64,000 nt of DNA from assembly GCA_019685575.1 (NCBI GenBank), contig JABFQO010000006.1, forward strand, positions 29,602 through 93,601. Reading direction: 5' to 3'. The notes below the pieces were generated by a model that saw only the letters and a program-made list of their open reading frames with translations, did no database searches and had not been told where the DNA came from. A program made the translations under genes and the position numbers. This document shows, in pieces, positions 1-8,644 of the stretch. Origin of the DNA: Candidatus Bathyarchaeota archaeon A05DMB-4. GTDB lineage: Archaea; Thermoproteota; Bathyarchaeia; Bathyarchaeales; SOJC01. Positions within the stretch are counted from its first letter, which is position 1; each line of letters begins with the position of its first letter.

Positions 1-50
1 CTAAAAATTCATCGTTGTGTGTAGGAATGTGCGAAGAAAAATTTGAAGTT

Positions 51-70
51 TATTGGGAGCCTATTAGGAT
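51..70 (+). repeat. degenerate partial copy of the dispersed intergenic repeat
   Basis: The stretch TATTGGGAGCCTATTAGGAT matches the core of the repeat seen at 19112-19179, 21999-22066 and 63352-63399 (TATTTGGAGCCTAATAGGAT) with three mismatches. The flanking parts of the repeat are not recognisable here. It sits in the leader region upstream of the UMP kinase gene. A chance match cannot be excluded for so short a stretch. Confidence 0.35.
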
Positions 71-178
71 GGTCTAGTCTCTGCTGTTGCACGTGTACAC
101 CGGAGAATTTCTTTCTCTGTCTGGTTAGTTTTATCTTTATGAAAGCCAATACTGTGGAAGTGGAAGGGGTCTAAAGAG

Positions 179-853
179 TTGCGTGTGGTCATCCGTGTTG
201 GCGGTTCAGTCGTGGCGTCGCCAATCAATACTAAACTCATCAGCGAATACGTCGACATACTGAAACAGTTAGAAAGCCAAAAACATGAAGTAGTCCTCGT
301 CGTTGGCGGCGGCACCTTAGCCAGAGACTTCATCAAACACGTCAAAGATTTAGGCTTAAACGAACCCCAACAAGACACAGTCGCTATCACGGTATCCCGC
401 CTAGTTGCACAGTTGTTTGCGCTGAAGTTGAACAATACCGCCACGATACCGACTACACTCGAAGATGTAGCCCAAATGCTGAACAAGGGCAAGCGCAAAA
501 CCGTTGTGATGGGCGGACTAAAACCCGGCATAACAACAGATGCGGTTGCGGCTCTGGTTGCTGAAAAAATCAAAGCCGATTTACTCGTAAAAGCCACAGA
601 CCAAGAAGGCATCTACACTGAGGACCCGCGGAAACACAAAAACGCAAAAAAACTTGACCACTTAACCTTCGACGATTTAACTCGGCTTTTAGGACAAAAC
701 AAGCACAAAGCAGGCATACACCAAATCGTCGACCCAGAAGCCGTAAAGATTCTACGCAAGAACCAAACAAAAACCATAATTGTCTACGGGTTCAAGCCAG
801 AGAACGTTCTGCTCGCCGTGAACGGCGAAAAAATCGGCACGGTAATAGCGTAA
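179..853 (+). CDS. pyrH: UMP kinase (archaeal PyrH type)
   Basis: Phosphorylates UMP to UDP with ATP in pyrimidine nucleotide synthesis; cytosolic hexamer of the amino-acid kinase fold. At 224 aa it has the normal archaeal length. Visible motifs are the N-terminal GGSVVASP phosphate loop (about residues 8-15), VVGGGTLARDFI (about 41-52), GGLKPGITTDAV (about 112-123) and the nucleotide-binding VKATDQEGIYTEDPRK near residue 137. The start is TTG at 179, preceded by GGAAGGGG-like sequence; MRVVIRVGGS is the expected family N-terminus. A TTTATCTTTAT stretch near 130-140 is a plausible TATA box. CTP synthase, further down the pathway, lies at 35.9 kb in the same window. Confidence 0.93.
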   Translation: MRVVIRVGGSVVASPINTKLISEYVDILKQLESQKHEVVLVVGGGTLARDFIKHVKDLGLNEPQQDTVAITVSRLVAQLFALKLNNTATIPTTLEDVAQMLNKGKRKTVVMGGLKPGITTDAVAALVAEKIKADLLVKATDQEGIYTEDPRKHKNAKKLDHLTFDDLTRLLGQNKHKAGIHQIVDPEAVKILRKNQTKTIIVYGFKPENVLLAVNGEKIGTVIA

Positions 854-860
854 ATGATGC

Positions 861-2039
861 TTATTCAAAAGAGTATACGACTCTTTGAAACTCTTTCGCC
901 AACCTAACGGCCTCGTTTTTAACGTTCGAAGGTTTATCCTTGTCCACAAGTAAACGTTTCATCAACGTGGCTATTTGTTCCATCTCTCTTTCCTTCATTC
1001 CTCTCCGCGTGACTTCGCATGTGCCAAGGCGAACGCCGCAATCAGTGACAATGTTTGCTTTTTCCAACTTTTCCGCAATCGCTCGTCCCCTTTTGTATCC
1101 GCCATAATCCAAGAACACTTGATGCGACAGAGTGAAGCCCAAATCACGACATACCACGGGAAAACCATAATCACACAGCGCCCTTGCCAATGCTTGCGCG
1201 TTCTTAATCACTTGACGTGCATACCGTTCTCCGAACTCTTTCATTTCCGCAAGGACCAAAGTCAACGCTGCGATACGGTTCCAGTGCGCGTTGTCCACGT
1301 AGGCGGGAAACAAGTATTTCTTTATTTTTTCACCATGTTCCTTGTCGGCTAGGAAAATGCCGCCTTGAGGCCCAAAGAAACTCTTGTGGGTAGAGCCAAA
1401 AAGAGCGTCTGCACCTTCTCTCAGAGGGTCTTGAAAGGCTTTGCCTGCGATTAACCCCATCACGTGTGAACCATCGTAACCGACATGTGCGTCAGTCTCG
1501 TGCGCTGCTTTTGCAACCTCTTTCACCGGATGAGGAAACAGAAAAAGGCTCGCTCCGAAGATTATTGCTTTCGGTTTCACACGGTGGATTAATTCTATGG
1601 CTTCTTGGGTTTTTATGTTCATTCTGTCCTTTGAAAATGGAAAAGCTACAGTCTTGTACTTCAAAAACCTCGGCAACGCGTTCTTCCACATGCCCGGGTA
1701 GCCACCGTCAGTTGCTGAGACGCAGATAACAGTGTCCCGAGGCTTTGTAAAATTAGCGAAGAAGAGCAAATCAGCGATGTGCCCGGAAAGCGGACGCAAA
1801 TCAGCGATCTCTGCGTTAAAGATGCCTCTTGCCAGTTTTTCACCATAAGCCGTTATCTCATCGATGAACCGTGTACCCATGTAAAACTTGTAGCTGGAAG
1901 TATACCTATGCGTCAAGTCAGAAGACAAAAGCGCTCGGGCTTGAGGGCTCATCACGTTTTCCGAAGGAATAAGGTTAAGACACTCTTGCCCGCGCCACTC
2001 TTCATGCTGCTTTACTAGGCTCAAGATTTCGCCAATCAA
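861..2039 (-). CDS. serine hydroxymethyltransferase-like protein (divergent SHMT paralogue)
   Basis: A 392-aa PLP-dependent enzyme of the SHMT fold, 40-50 residues shorter than the second copy at 33732-35045. The PLP lysine context STHKSFFGPQGG (Lys about 219), the SENVMSP motif near residue 27 and PLSGHIAD near 83 are retained. The usual GGH segment, whose His stacks on PLP in SHMT (GGHITTG in the other copy), reads DGGYPG here, so the His is missing. This suggests a changed substrate or folate/pterin specificity, or an aldolase-like role. The start is TTG at 2039. It converges on pyrH (7-nt gap) and diverges from the regulator at 2178. Family assignment is firm; exact function is uncertain. 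Confidence 0.82.
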   Translation of the reverse strand: MIGEILSLVKQHEEWRGQECLNLIPSENVMSPQARALLSSDLTHRYTSSYKFYMGTRFIDEITAYGEKLARGIFNAEIADLRPLSGHIADLLFFANFTKPRDTVICVSATDGGYPGMWKNALPRFLKYKTVAFPFSKDRMNIKTQEAIELIHRVKPKAIIFGASLFLFPHPVKEVAKAAHETDAHVGYDGSHVMGLIAGKAFQDPLREGADALFGSTHKSFFGPQGGIFLADKEHGEKIKKYLFPAYVDNAHWNRIAALTLVLAEMKEFGERYARQVIKNAQALARALCDYGFPVVCRDLGFTLSHQVFLDYGGYKRGRAIAEKLEKANIVTDCGVRLGTCEVTRRGMKEREMEQIATLMKRLLVDKDKPSNVKNEAVRLAKEFQRVVYSFE

Positions 2040-2150
2040 ACCGTAACACTCTCTTTGTGGTTACCAACATAAAATGAAAAGGTATTTGACGGTTGCGATT
2101 CTAACCTTAAAAAGAAACCATGAAAGGCTAACTGTGTTCTAGAAAATGGA

Positions 2151-2158
2151 TTTATAAA
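2151..2158 (+). promoter_or_regulatory. TATA-like box of the regulator gene
   Basis: TTTATAAA lies about 20-27 nt upstream of the TTG start at 2178, giving a very short leader. A GAGAGGAG ribosome site (2166-2173) sits between. Archaeal consensus spacing fits, but no transcription start has been mapped. Confidence 0.5.
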
Positions 2159-2177
2159 GCCATGTTGAGAGGAGTAT

Positions 2178-2642
2178 TTGTGGGCAGGTTTTCTGTTGTC
2201 GGGCGAGGACGAAGTTAAGCTGGAGTTTGAACTTCGCGGCAAGGCTTGGAAGGTCTACTGGCTTCTTTTGAAGAAAGGCTGCCCCATGAGCGCCCGAGAG
2301 GTCCAAAGAGCCCTGCACTTTAGTAGCCCCAGCGTGGCGCAGCATCACTTGGAACGACTGTGCGATTTGGGGTTGGTTCAAAAACAGAACGCTGGAAGCA
2401 GTTATCTTTTAACCAGCGAGGTCAAAATCGGCGTGCTCAAGCACTTCGTAAAACTGGGCAGACTACTCTTTCCAAGATACTTCTTTTATGCGGTTTTTTC
2501 CACAACCTTCTACATAATCTACCTCGCCTTGCTAATGCAATCTTTTTCTCAAGAAAACCTTTTCATTATGATTTTCGGAGCGGTCGTCTCCGTGATATTC
2601 TGGTATGAAGCCGTTCGTGTTTGGTTGTTGAAGCCGTTCTAA
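2178..2642 (+). CDS. membrane-anchored winged-helix transcriptional regulator
   Basis: A 154-aa protein with an N-terminal winged-helix DNA-binding domain (about residues 12-75): KVYWLLLKKGCPMSAREVQ, then SPSVAQHHLERLCDLGLV, then the wing LLTSEVKI. Two hydrophobic helices follow at about 98-120 and 125-145. This layout is common among archaeal membrane-bound ArsR/MarR-like regulators that sense envelope or membrane state. The TTG start at 2178 is chosen because GAGAGGAG lies just upstream. It immediately precedes two surface-protein genes, which may be its targets (inference). Ligand and operator are unknown. Confidence 0.75.
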   Translation: MWAGFLLSGEDEVKLEFELRGKAWKVYWLLLKKGCPMSAREVQRALHFSSPSVAQHHLERLCDLGLVQKQNAGSSYLLTSEVKIGVLKHFVKLGRLLFPRYFFYAVFSTTFYIIYLALLMQSFSQENLFIMIFGAVVSVIFWYEAVRVWLLKPF

Positions 2643-2713
2643 TTTCTGGACGGAATGTACCAGAAACTAGGATAATATTATGGAATGACCATTTTGCTAA
2701 GTGGTGCTAAACG

Positions 2714-4648
2714 TTGCAAAGACAAATCAAGCAGAAAACAGGAATATACGGGGTTATAGCAGTTTTTTTGGCGATCTCGCTCGGTCTGGTTGTCCTTAAC
2801 CTCGGCATGCGTTTCACGTTGCCGCCCGTCAGTGCTTTGAACACGTTCTCTTCATACGAAGAACTGGAAACATACCTCAAGAATTATCAGAAAACACCGT
2901 ATTACTACGTAAAAGTGTTAGACGTACCAAAAGTGATTTTGCCGCCGGGTCAAATTCCGACGCCGACATTTTTCAGAACTGTCTTGCCTCAAGCTTTGGA
3001 TGCAAAGGCTGTAGGAGTGCCTGAAAGCGGTCCGCAGTATTCGTCGACCAATGTTCAAGTTGCAGGCGTAGACGAAGCAGACACGGTGAAAACAGACGGT
3101 GAATATCTGTATATTGTTTCCGGAAATAATGTAACAATTTTGAAAGCGTTTCCGACCGAAGAAGCCCGAGTGGTTTCGCGGATAAGTCTTAACGGCATAG
3201 TTCAGGGGATATTCATTAATGACGATGTCTTGGCGGTTTTTGAGCAGTCCTTCTTTTACCTCGCCATCGAACCCTATTATGCCATGAACGCTACGGAAAT
3301 GCTGCCGCTCGATCTAAGCTACTTTTCGTACAATGTTGGCAGTGAAACATTCGTGAGACTTTATGACGTTTCTGACAAGTCTGCTCCATTTTTGAAACAA
3401 ACCGTCTCCATCAACGGCTCCTATTTCAGTTCGAGGATGATTGGCGAATACGTGTATCTGGTGGCGAATCAGCCTGTTTACTGGAAAAACTCTAGGATTC
3501 TTCCTATTACACTTTCATGGTCAACGAATACAGAAACTGCTCCGGCAAACAAAATCTATTATGCAAATGTGTCTGACAATTCTTATGCTTTCGTCACTGT
3601 AGTTGCCATAAACATGTTCGATTTGACAAAACCCGAATACAAAATTTTCCTGCTTGGCGAGGCAAGTTCGATGTATGTTTCTTTGAGCAACATTTACATA
3701 ACGATGCCGCGGTGTCGTTACGAAGACAACCTCCTTGAGACATTGGTTTACAGAATCCGCATACAAGAAGACAAAATTGAAGAAGCCGCAAAGGGCAAGG
3801 TTCCAGGAACGGTGCGCGACCAATTCTCTATGGACGAATATAACGGGTACTTCCGAATCGCAACAACCGTTGGCTTTGCAGGTCTGACCGAATCAGGACC
3901 AAAAAATAACTTGTACGTGCTAGATGCAAACCTTGCAATAGTTGGAAAACTGGAGAATCTCGCGCCAGACGAAACCATCCACTCAGCAAGGTTCATGGGA
4001 GACAAGTGCTATCTTGTGACGTTTAGAAAAATCGACCCGTTTTTTGTTATAGATTTGGCAAACCCCGCTAACCCAAGGGTTTTGGGGCAACTAAAAATAT
4101 CAGGCTACTCTGACTATTTGCATCCTTACGACGAAAACCACATAATAGGCATCGGAAAAGAAACCATAGCTGGAGACGGAGATTTTTCTTGGTTCCAAGG
4201 AGTGAAAATATCCCTCTTTGACGTGACTGATGTTGAGAATCCAATTGAAGTCAAAAAATGGATTATAGGTGACAGAGGAACTGAGTCCCCAGTTTTGACT
4301 GACCACAAAGCATTGCTATTCGATAAAGCGAAGAAACTTCTTGTGATTCCCGTGTTGGTCGCAGAGAAAAATGAGACAACCCAGCCCGAACCGTGGCAAT
4401 ATGGAGAAATTGTTTATCAAGGCGCCTATGTCTTTAGCGTCAATTCTACCGAGCTTAGTTTGAGAGGGCGAATTACACACGTCACAAACGCTACTCAACT
4501 GGAATACTACTACGGGTATCCGTCGCATCCCTACTTTATCTATAGGTCGCTTTACATAGACAACGTGCTTTACACAATCTCTGAAAAAAAAGTTAAAATG
4601 AACAGCCTGACGACACTCGAGGAAATCAACGAAATACAACTGCCTTAA
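2714..4648 (+). CDS. secreted/membrane-anchored beta-propeller domain protein
   Basis: A 644-aa exported protein. One N-terminal hydrophobic segment (about residues 10-30, IYGVIAVFLAISLGLVVLNL) acts as signal or anchor. The rest resembles the archaeal/bacterial secreted C-terminal beta-propeller family (Pfam Beta_propel): SSTNVQVAGVDEADTVKTDG near residue 115, repeated YLYIVSGN and VRLYDVSD blade motifs, and several N-x-S/T sequons. The function of the family is not established; members are surface proteins. The start is TTG at 2714. It lies 72 nt after the regulator and before another large surface protein, probably a surface-structure locus. Confidence 0.8.
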   Translation: MQRQIKQKTGIYGVIAVFLAISLGLVVLNLGMRFTLPPVSALNTFSSYEELETYLKNYQKTPYYYVKVLDVPKVILPPGQIPTPTFFRTVLPQALDAKAVGVPESGPQYSSTNVQVAGVDEADTVKTDGEYLYIVSGNNVTILKAFPTEEARVVSRISLNGIVQGIFINDDVLAVFEQSFFYLAIEPYYAMNATEMLPLDLSYFSYNVGSETFVRLYDVSDKSAPFLKQTVSINGSYFSSRMIGEYVYLVANQPVYWKNSRILPITLSWSTNTETAPANKIYYANVSDNSYAFVTVVAINMFDLTKPEYKIFLLGEASSMYVSLSNIYITMPRCRYEDNLLETLVYRIRIQEDKIEEAAKGKVPGTVRDQFSMDEYNGYFRIATTVGFAGLTESGPKNNLYVLDANLAIVGKLENLAPDETIHSARFMGDKCYLVTFRKIDPFFVIDLANPANPRVLGQLKISGYSDYLHPYDENHIIGIGKETIAGDGDFSWFQGVKISLFDVTDVENPIEVKKWIIGDRGTESPVLTDHKALLFDKAKKLLVIPVLVAEKNETTQPEPWQYGEIVYQGAYVFSVNSTELSLRGRITHVTNATQLEYYYGYPSHPYFIYRSLYIDNVLYTISEKKVKMNSLTTLEEINEIQLP

Positions 4649-4787
4649 CCAACCTTTTTTCTCTTTTTCTATGAAGAAAATTTTTGATAGTTCATGGATT
4701 AAAACATGTTAAAGAGGCTAAAAGCTTAAAATATAGCTTCACTAAGAAGTGTTCAAACCCTTCCAACAATAAGCAGAGGGAAAACGC
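4649..4787 (+). promoter_or_regulatory. T-rich terminator and promoter between surface-protein genes
   Basis: T-rich tracts (CTTTTTTCTCTTTTTC, about 4655-4670) directly after the beta-propeller stop resemble archaeal intrinsic termination signals. An A+T-rich AAAATATAG element near 4728-4736 lies about 50 nt ahead of the next start at 4788. The interpretation rests on composition only. Confidence 0.35.
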
Positions 4788-6935
4788 TTGCATGTATCAA
4801 TAAGAACCAAAAAATCCGCAATTCTTTTAATAGCCCTATTCCTCACGATGTATATTACTCCATTCTTACCCAGAACCTACGCTGCACCCACGGCGCTGAC
4901 GGTTTCGCCAAATACCGGCTTTGTGGGAGACCAAATAAACGTTAACGGAACAATTGACACCATTAACGGGGGCTACCAAATATTTTTCGACTCCATAATG
5001 GTGAAAAACGGAACAGCCAACAACGCTGGAAGATTTGCTGATTCTTTTAAAGTGCCCCATGCGATAAACGGGACACACACTATTATGGTGCTTGACGTAA
5101 CAGCAACCACTACAGATTCGAAAAATTTCACGGTAAAACCAAAATACTCAGTAAAGGCGATTAACGTGCCAACAGCTCCTAGTCAATATCAAGAAGATGC
5201 ACAAGTAGAAATCCAAGCCAACATAACGGGCGGAGACCCCTCTAGACTTTACCAGTACAACATAACCGTAACCCTTCCATCTCCCGCAGGCGCCACGTAC
5301 TATAACACTACACTCCCACTCTTAACCGACTTAAACGGGACTGCCTCCAACGTTCTGATTTATCCGAGAGATTTTCTTCCCGTAGGCGCTCATACCAACT
5401 ATACTGGCTCTTATCAAATCCGCCTCTACAAAAACGCGACCACCATTGGTGCACAAGACTCGTTCATTATTGGAATAACCAACGCCACGATCTATCAACG
5501 TCTCCAGTGGGTAAACATAAAAGCCACAAACTACACGAAACCCAACGAAAACGCAACCGTAACCATAAAACTCGGAAGCAGAAACTTAACCTCCCAAAAA
5601 ATCCCCGCGGTAAACGGCACAATTACGTATAACTGGCAAGTTCCAATCAACGCTTCCGCAGGCACCTACACCGTCACAATCGCCACGGCCATCCCAAACG
5701 GCACAAACAAAATAGTCGCAGACATCCAAAACTTCACAGTGCCAAACATTTCCGTAAAAATTCTAACTACAAACCTTCTCGAAGAACCAGTTGGGGGAGT
5801 AAACGCCACTATCTATCGAATCGACCCGTCCAACACAAGCAATAAAATTAAGATCGCCAGCGGCTTGACCAACTCGACTGGATGGATCGTGAAAACGCTT
5901 GAGCAAGGCGGCGATTACATGTTAAAAGCCTTTTGGAAGGACGTGCTGGTTAATGAGACTCAAGTGGTCATTCAAAAAGATTCTTCGTGGAGTTTAATCT
6001 GCCAAATTACCCACATCGAGTTCACGGTGCGAGATGGAAAAACTGGCCTTCCCATGCCCTTCATCTACCTTGGCCTCAACATAAATTACTCCACAGTAAA
6101 AAACGTGTCGCGCATGGAGGCCCAAGCACACTTAACAAACACAACTGGCAAATGGAAACTCCTTAACCAACTTGTAGACGCAAATTACACCATCCGCGCC
6201 TACCGCACAGAATTGCTATTCAACACCACCGTTTTCACTATACCTCCGAACCAAAGATTCTTCCAGATGAACCTAACGTGCCCGTTCTTCAACTTTACAA
6301 TACACGCAGAAGATGCAAAGCATGCTGCATTGGGCGAATTTCCAATAAAAATCTACGAGTACGGAGGAGGACTATACGACGAAGCAATAACAGACACAAA
6401 CTCTGGAAACGCTGCGTTCTCCGCCACGTTCGGAAAATACGTCCTCCGTCTTTACAACCCTGAGCAAACAATCGTTTTAAACGAAACAACCTACAGCCTC
6501 ACAACGCAAAACGCATCCTTCATCCTGTACGGAGCCATTTACAACGCAAACCTTTCCATACGCGTCGTCGACTATTTCGGCCAACCAGTAACTGGCGCAA
6601 AAGTGAAATTCGAACGTGAAGGCACAGACCCAATAACTGCAACTACCGGCGCTGACGGCGTCGCATTCTTTAGCGGTATTATCGGCGGAGATGGCTTGGT
6701 TTCGATTTATCTTGGCGACGGGCAACCCGTAGAAACCGGTCCAGTCTACGCTGAAAAGAACGCGTTGGCTATTTTCAAGCTTGAAAAATACGTGACTATT
6801 TTTGGCATGATCATCGAGGCAAGCCAGTTTGGAGTCTTAGTAACCATACTCGTCATTTTAGCATTGTTTGTGCTGTTCCTGCTTTACCGCCGAAGAAAAG
6901 CCTCCCCTGCGAAACCAACGGAAAAGCCGAGTTGA
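4788..6935 (+). CDS. large secreted Ig-like/CARDB-type surface protein with C-terminal membrane anchor
   Basis: A 715-aa protein with a signal peptide (positively charged RTKK, hydrophobic ILLIALFLTMYITPFL, possible cleavage after YAA near residue 32). Successive beta-sandwich-like segments follow, including two carboxypeptidase-regulatory-like modules (for example VVDYFGQPVTGAKVKF near 580). A C-terminal transmembrane helix (about 680-700) is followed by the basic tail YRRRKASPAKP. More than thirty N-x-S/T sequons are visible, making it a likely N-glycoprotein of the cell surface. AglB at 52.3-54.5 kb would be the glycosylating enzyme. The start is TTG at 4788. It may be an S-layer or adhesin-like protein; function is not known. 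Confidence 0.75.
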   Translation: MHVSIRTKKSAILLIALFLTMYITPFLPRTYAAPTALTVSPNTGFVGDQINVNGTIDTINGGYQIFFDSIMVKNGTANNAGRFADSFKVPHAINGTHTIMVLDVTATTTDSKNFTVKPKYSVKAINVPTAPSQYQEDAQVEIQANITGGDPSRLYQYNITVTLPSPAGATYYNTTLPLLTDLNGTASNVLIYPRDFLPVGAHTNYTGSYQIRLYKNATTIGAQDSFIIGITNATIYQRLQWVNIKATNYTKPNENATVTIKLGSRNLTSQKIPAVNGTITYNWQVPINASAGTYTVTIATAIPNGTNKIVADIQNFTVPNISVKILTTNLLEEPVGGVNATIYRIDPSNTSNKIKIASGLTNSTGWIVKTLEQGGDYMLKAFWKDVLVNETQVVIQKDSSWSLICQITHIEFTVRDGKTGLPMPFIYLGLNINYSTVKNVSRMEAQAHLTNTTGKWKLLNQLVDANYTIRAYRTELLFNTTVFTIPPNQRFFQMNLTCPFFNFTIHAEDAKHAALGEFPIKIYEYGGGLYDEAITDTNSGNAAFSATFGKYVLRLYNPEQTIVLNETTYSLTTQNASFILYGAIYNANLSIRVVDYFGQPVTGAKVKFEREGTDPITATTGADGVAFFSGIIGGDGLVSIYLGDGQPVETGPVYAEKNALAIFKLEKYVTIFGMIIEASQFGVLVTILVILALFVLFLLYRRRKASPAKPTEKPS

Positions 6936-7033
6936 AATCCAAAAAGCTTTATAATCTCTGAAATGATAGCCAATATTGTCTATGCAGTATGTGAGCAGTT
7001 TTAACCGACGAATAAGAGAGGTTGGTGCATAAA

Positions 7034-7315
7034 TTGTCAGAAAAAAAATGTTCTCCAACATGTGAACTGTTCAAGTGTGGAAAAGGCGCCGCTGTCTACC
7101 GTGGCAACACAGTGTGGTGCAGATGGACAGAAGACGACTGCGAAGTCGCAAACTGCACCTATGCTACATGCATAAAAAGAAGGCTTTTGCCTAAAGGTGT
7201 GTGCGGCGAATTCGTGAAGAGAAAAACTGTAGAACACGAACTGGAAGAGATAAAACCCGCAGTGAGACTTAAGGGGAAAGCCTTCAGGAGAATAGGCGAA
7301 AAAGAAATTTTCTAA
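7034..7315 (+). CDS. small cysteine-rich conserved protein
   Basis: About 93 aa from TTG 7034 (an in-frame TTG at 7022 is possible). Start 7034 is preferred because GGTG at 7024-7027 sits six bases before it, whereas 7022 lies on top of the ribosome site. There are eight cysteines in the N-terminal two thirds (CSPTCELFKC, then WC, DDC, NCTYATC, GVC), an arrangement that could bind an Fe-S cluster or zinc. The C-terminal third is basic and lacks Cys. No membrane segment is present. It stands between a surface protein and cofD. I do not recognise a characterised family. Confidence 0.7.
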   Translation: MSEKKCSPTCELFKCGKGAAVYRGNTVWCRWTEDDCEVANCTYATCIKRRLLPKGVCGEFVKRKTVEHELEEIKPAVRLKGKAFRRIGEKEIF

Positions 7316-7391
7316 ACCTTTTTCCTCTTGTGTGGCGTGGTAAAAGAGATAAATAGTTACTTTGCTGTATCGCCTTGTTAGGCGGACGTAA

Positions 7392-8324
7392 GTGGCGGAT
7401 TTAAAGGTAACCTGTTTAGCCGGCGGAGTTGGCGCCGCAAGATTTCTTCAGGGTCTTGTGAGGGTTGTTTCAAGAGAAGACGTAACGGTCGTAGTAAACA
7501 CTGGCGACGACATAGAACTCTACGGGTTGCACGTTTCACCCGACCTTGACATAGTGTCATACACTCTAGCTGGCATTGTGGATGAAGAAAAAGGCTGGGG
7601 AGTAAAAGACGACACCTTCAGTTGCCTCGGTATGCTGAAAAATTTAGGCTGCGAATCTTGGTTTAACCTCGGCGACAAAGACCTCGCTACGCATATATAT
7701 CGTACTCATCTTTTGGAAGAAGGGTTTTCCCTATCCGAGGTTACAGCCAAAATTTGTCGATCGCTCGGGCTCGAGGAGACGATTCTGCCCATGACTAACG
7801 ATAGGTTCGAGACAAGAATCCTAACCGACAAAGGCGAAATGCATTTCCAAGAGTACATGGTGAAACGGGGCATGCGAGACCGTGTGCTCGGAGTGCGTTT
7901 TGAAGGCGTTGAACAAGCCAAGCCGGCTCCGGAGGCTCTGAACGCCATACTTGAGGCGTCTGGAATAATTGTTTGTCCAAGCAACCCCATAGTGAGCATC
8001 GGGACAATTCTTTCAGTAAGAGGAATCAGAGAAGCGTTAAAGAAAACTAGAGCAAAAATCGTCGCCATAAGTCCAATCATTGCAGGTACGGTGGTGAAAG
8101 GTCCAGCGGAGAAGTTGATGAAGGGTCTGGGCATGGAAGTTTCAGCGTTTTCCGTGGCTGATCTTTACAAGGATTTCTTGGACGTGTTCATTCTCGACAC
8201 CGCGGACAAAAAGCAGAAACCACGGGTTGAGGCACTCGGCATAAAAGCGATCGTAGTTGACACTTTAATGAAGACCATGGAAGATAAAATTCGCTTGGCA
8301 AAAGTCGCTTTGTCTTGCCTATAA
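7392..8324 (+). CDS. cofD: 2-phospho-L-lactate transferase (CofD)
   Basis: Transfers the phospholactyl (or related) moiety from its guanylyl-activated form to the deazaflavin Fo, giving F420-0 in coenzyme F420 biosynthesis; cytosolic. The 310 aa match family length. Motifs: CLAGGVGAARFLQGL (about 7-21), VVNTGDDIELYGLHVSPDLD (about 34-53), GWGVKDDTF (about 68-76) and the distal VCPSNPIVSIGTIL (about 194). The start is GTG at 7392. Its presence implies the organism makes F420. It converges with rpo12 on the other strand across a short gap. Confidence 0.95.
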   Translation: MADLKVTCLAGGVGAARFLQGLVRVVSREDVTVVVNTGDDIELYGLHVSPDLDIVSYTLAGIVDEEKGWGVKDDTFSCLGMLKNLGCESWFNLGDKDLATHIYRTHLLEEGFSLSEVTAKICRSLGLEETILPMTNDRFETRILTDKGEMHFQEYMVKRGMRDRVLGVRFEGVEQAKPAPEALNAILEASGIIVCPSNPIVSIGTILSVRGIREALKKTRAKIVAISPIIAGTVVKGPAEKLMKGLGMEVSAFSVADLYKDFLDVFILDTADKKQKPRVEALGIKAIVVDTLMKTMEDKIRLAKVALSCL

Positions 8325-8343
8325 AGAATTCAAAGAAACGTGG

Positions 8344-8514
8344 CTACACGGCTTTTATTCGCTTAACCACAGGGGGTCTAATTTTTTTGAGCACCCGAAA
8401 ACCGCAAACTGTGCATTTTATTCCACCGCCCCGATGCTCAAGCTCCTCAGTGAACACTTTTGCACCGCATTTTACGCATTCGTACACTAAGCGAACATTT
8501 TCTTCTTCAGCCAT
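8344..8514 (-). CDS. rpoP: DNA-directed RNA polymerase subunit Rpo12 (RpoP)
   Basis: A 56-aa zinc-binding RNA polymerase subunit, equivalent to eukaryotic Rpb12. Reading the minus strand gives MAEEENVRLVYECVKCGAKV, a second CTVCG knuckle, and the diagnostic tail RPPVVKRIKAV, which in the family contacts the Rpo3/Rpo10 platform. The four cysteines (CVKC, CTVC) bind one zinc. ATG 8514 is preferred over the in-frame ATG at 8520 because GAGG lies seven bases upstream of the former and abuts the latter. The gene is isolated rather than in a ribosomal cluster. Confidence 0.93.
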   Translation of the reverse strand: MAEEENVRLVYECVKCGAKVFTEELEHRGGGIKCTVCGFRVLKKIRPPVVKRIKAV

Positions 8515-8644
8515 AAACATTCCTCAGTTTGATTTAACCATGCGAATTTCAGATTTAAACGTTTCCGAAGCGGAAAATCACAGCATGATTTAAAAGACCA
8601 AGCTATTACTAATTCAAAGTCAAACGTGATTCAGAGGAAGTTTC

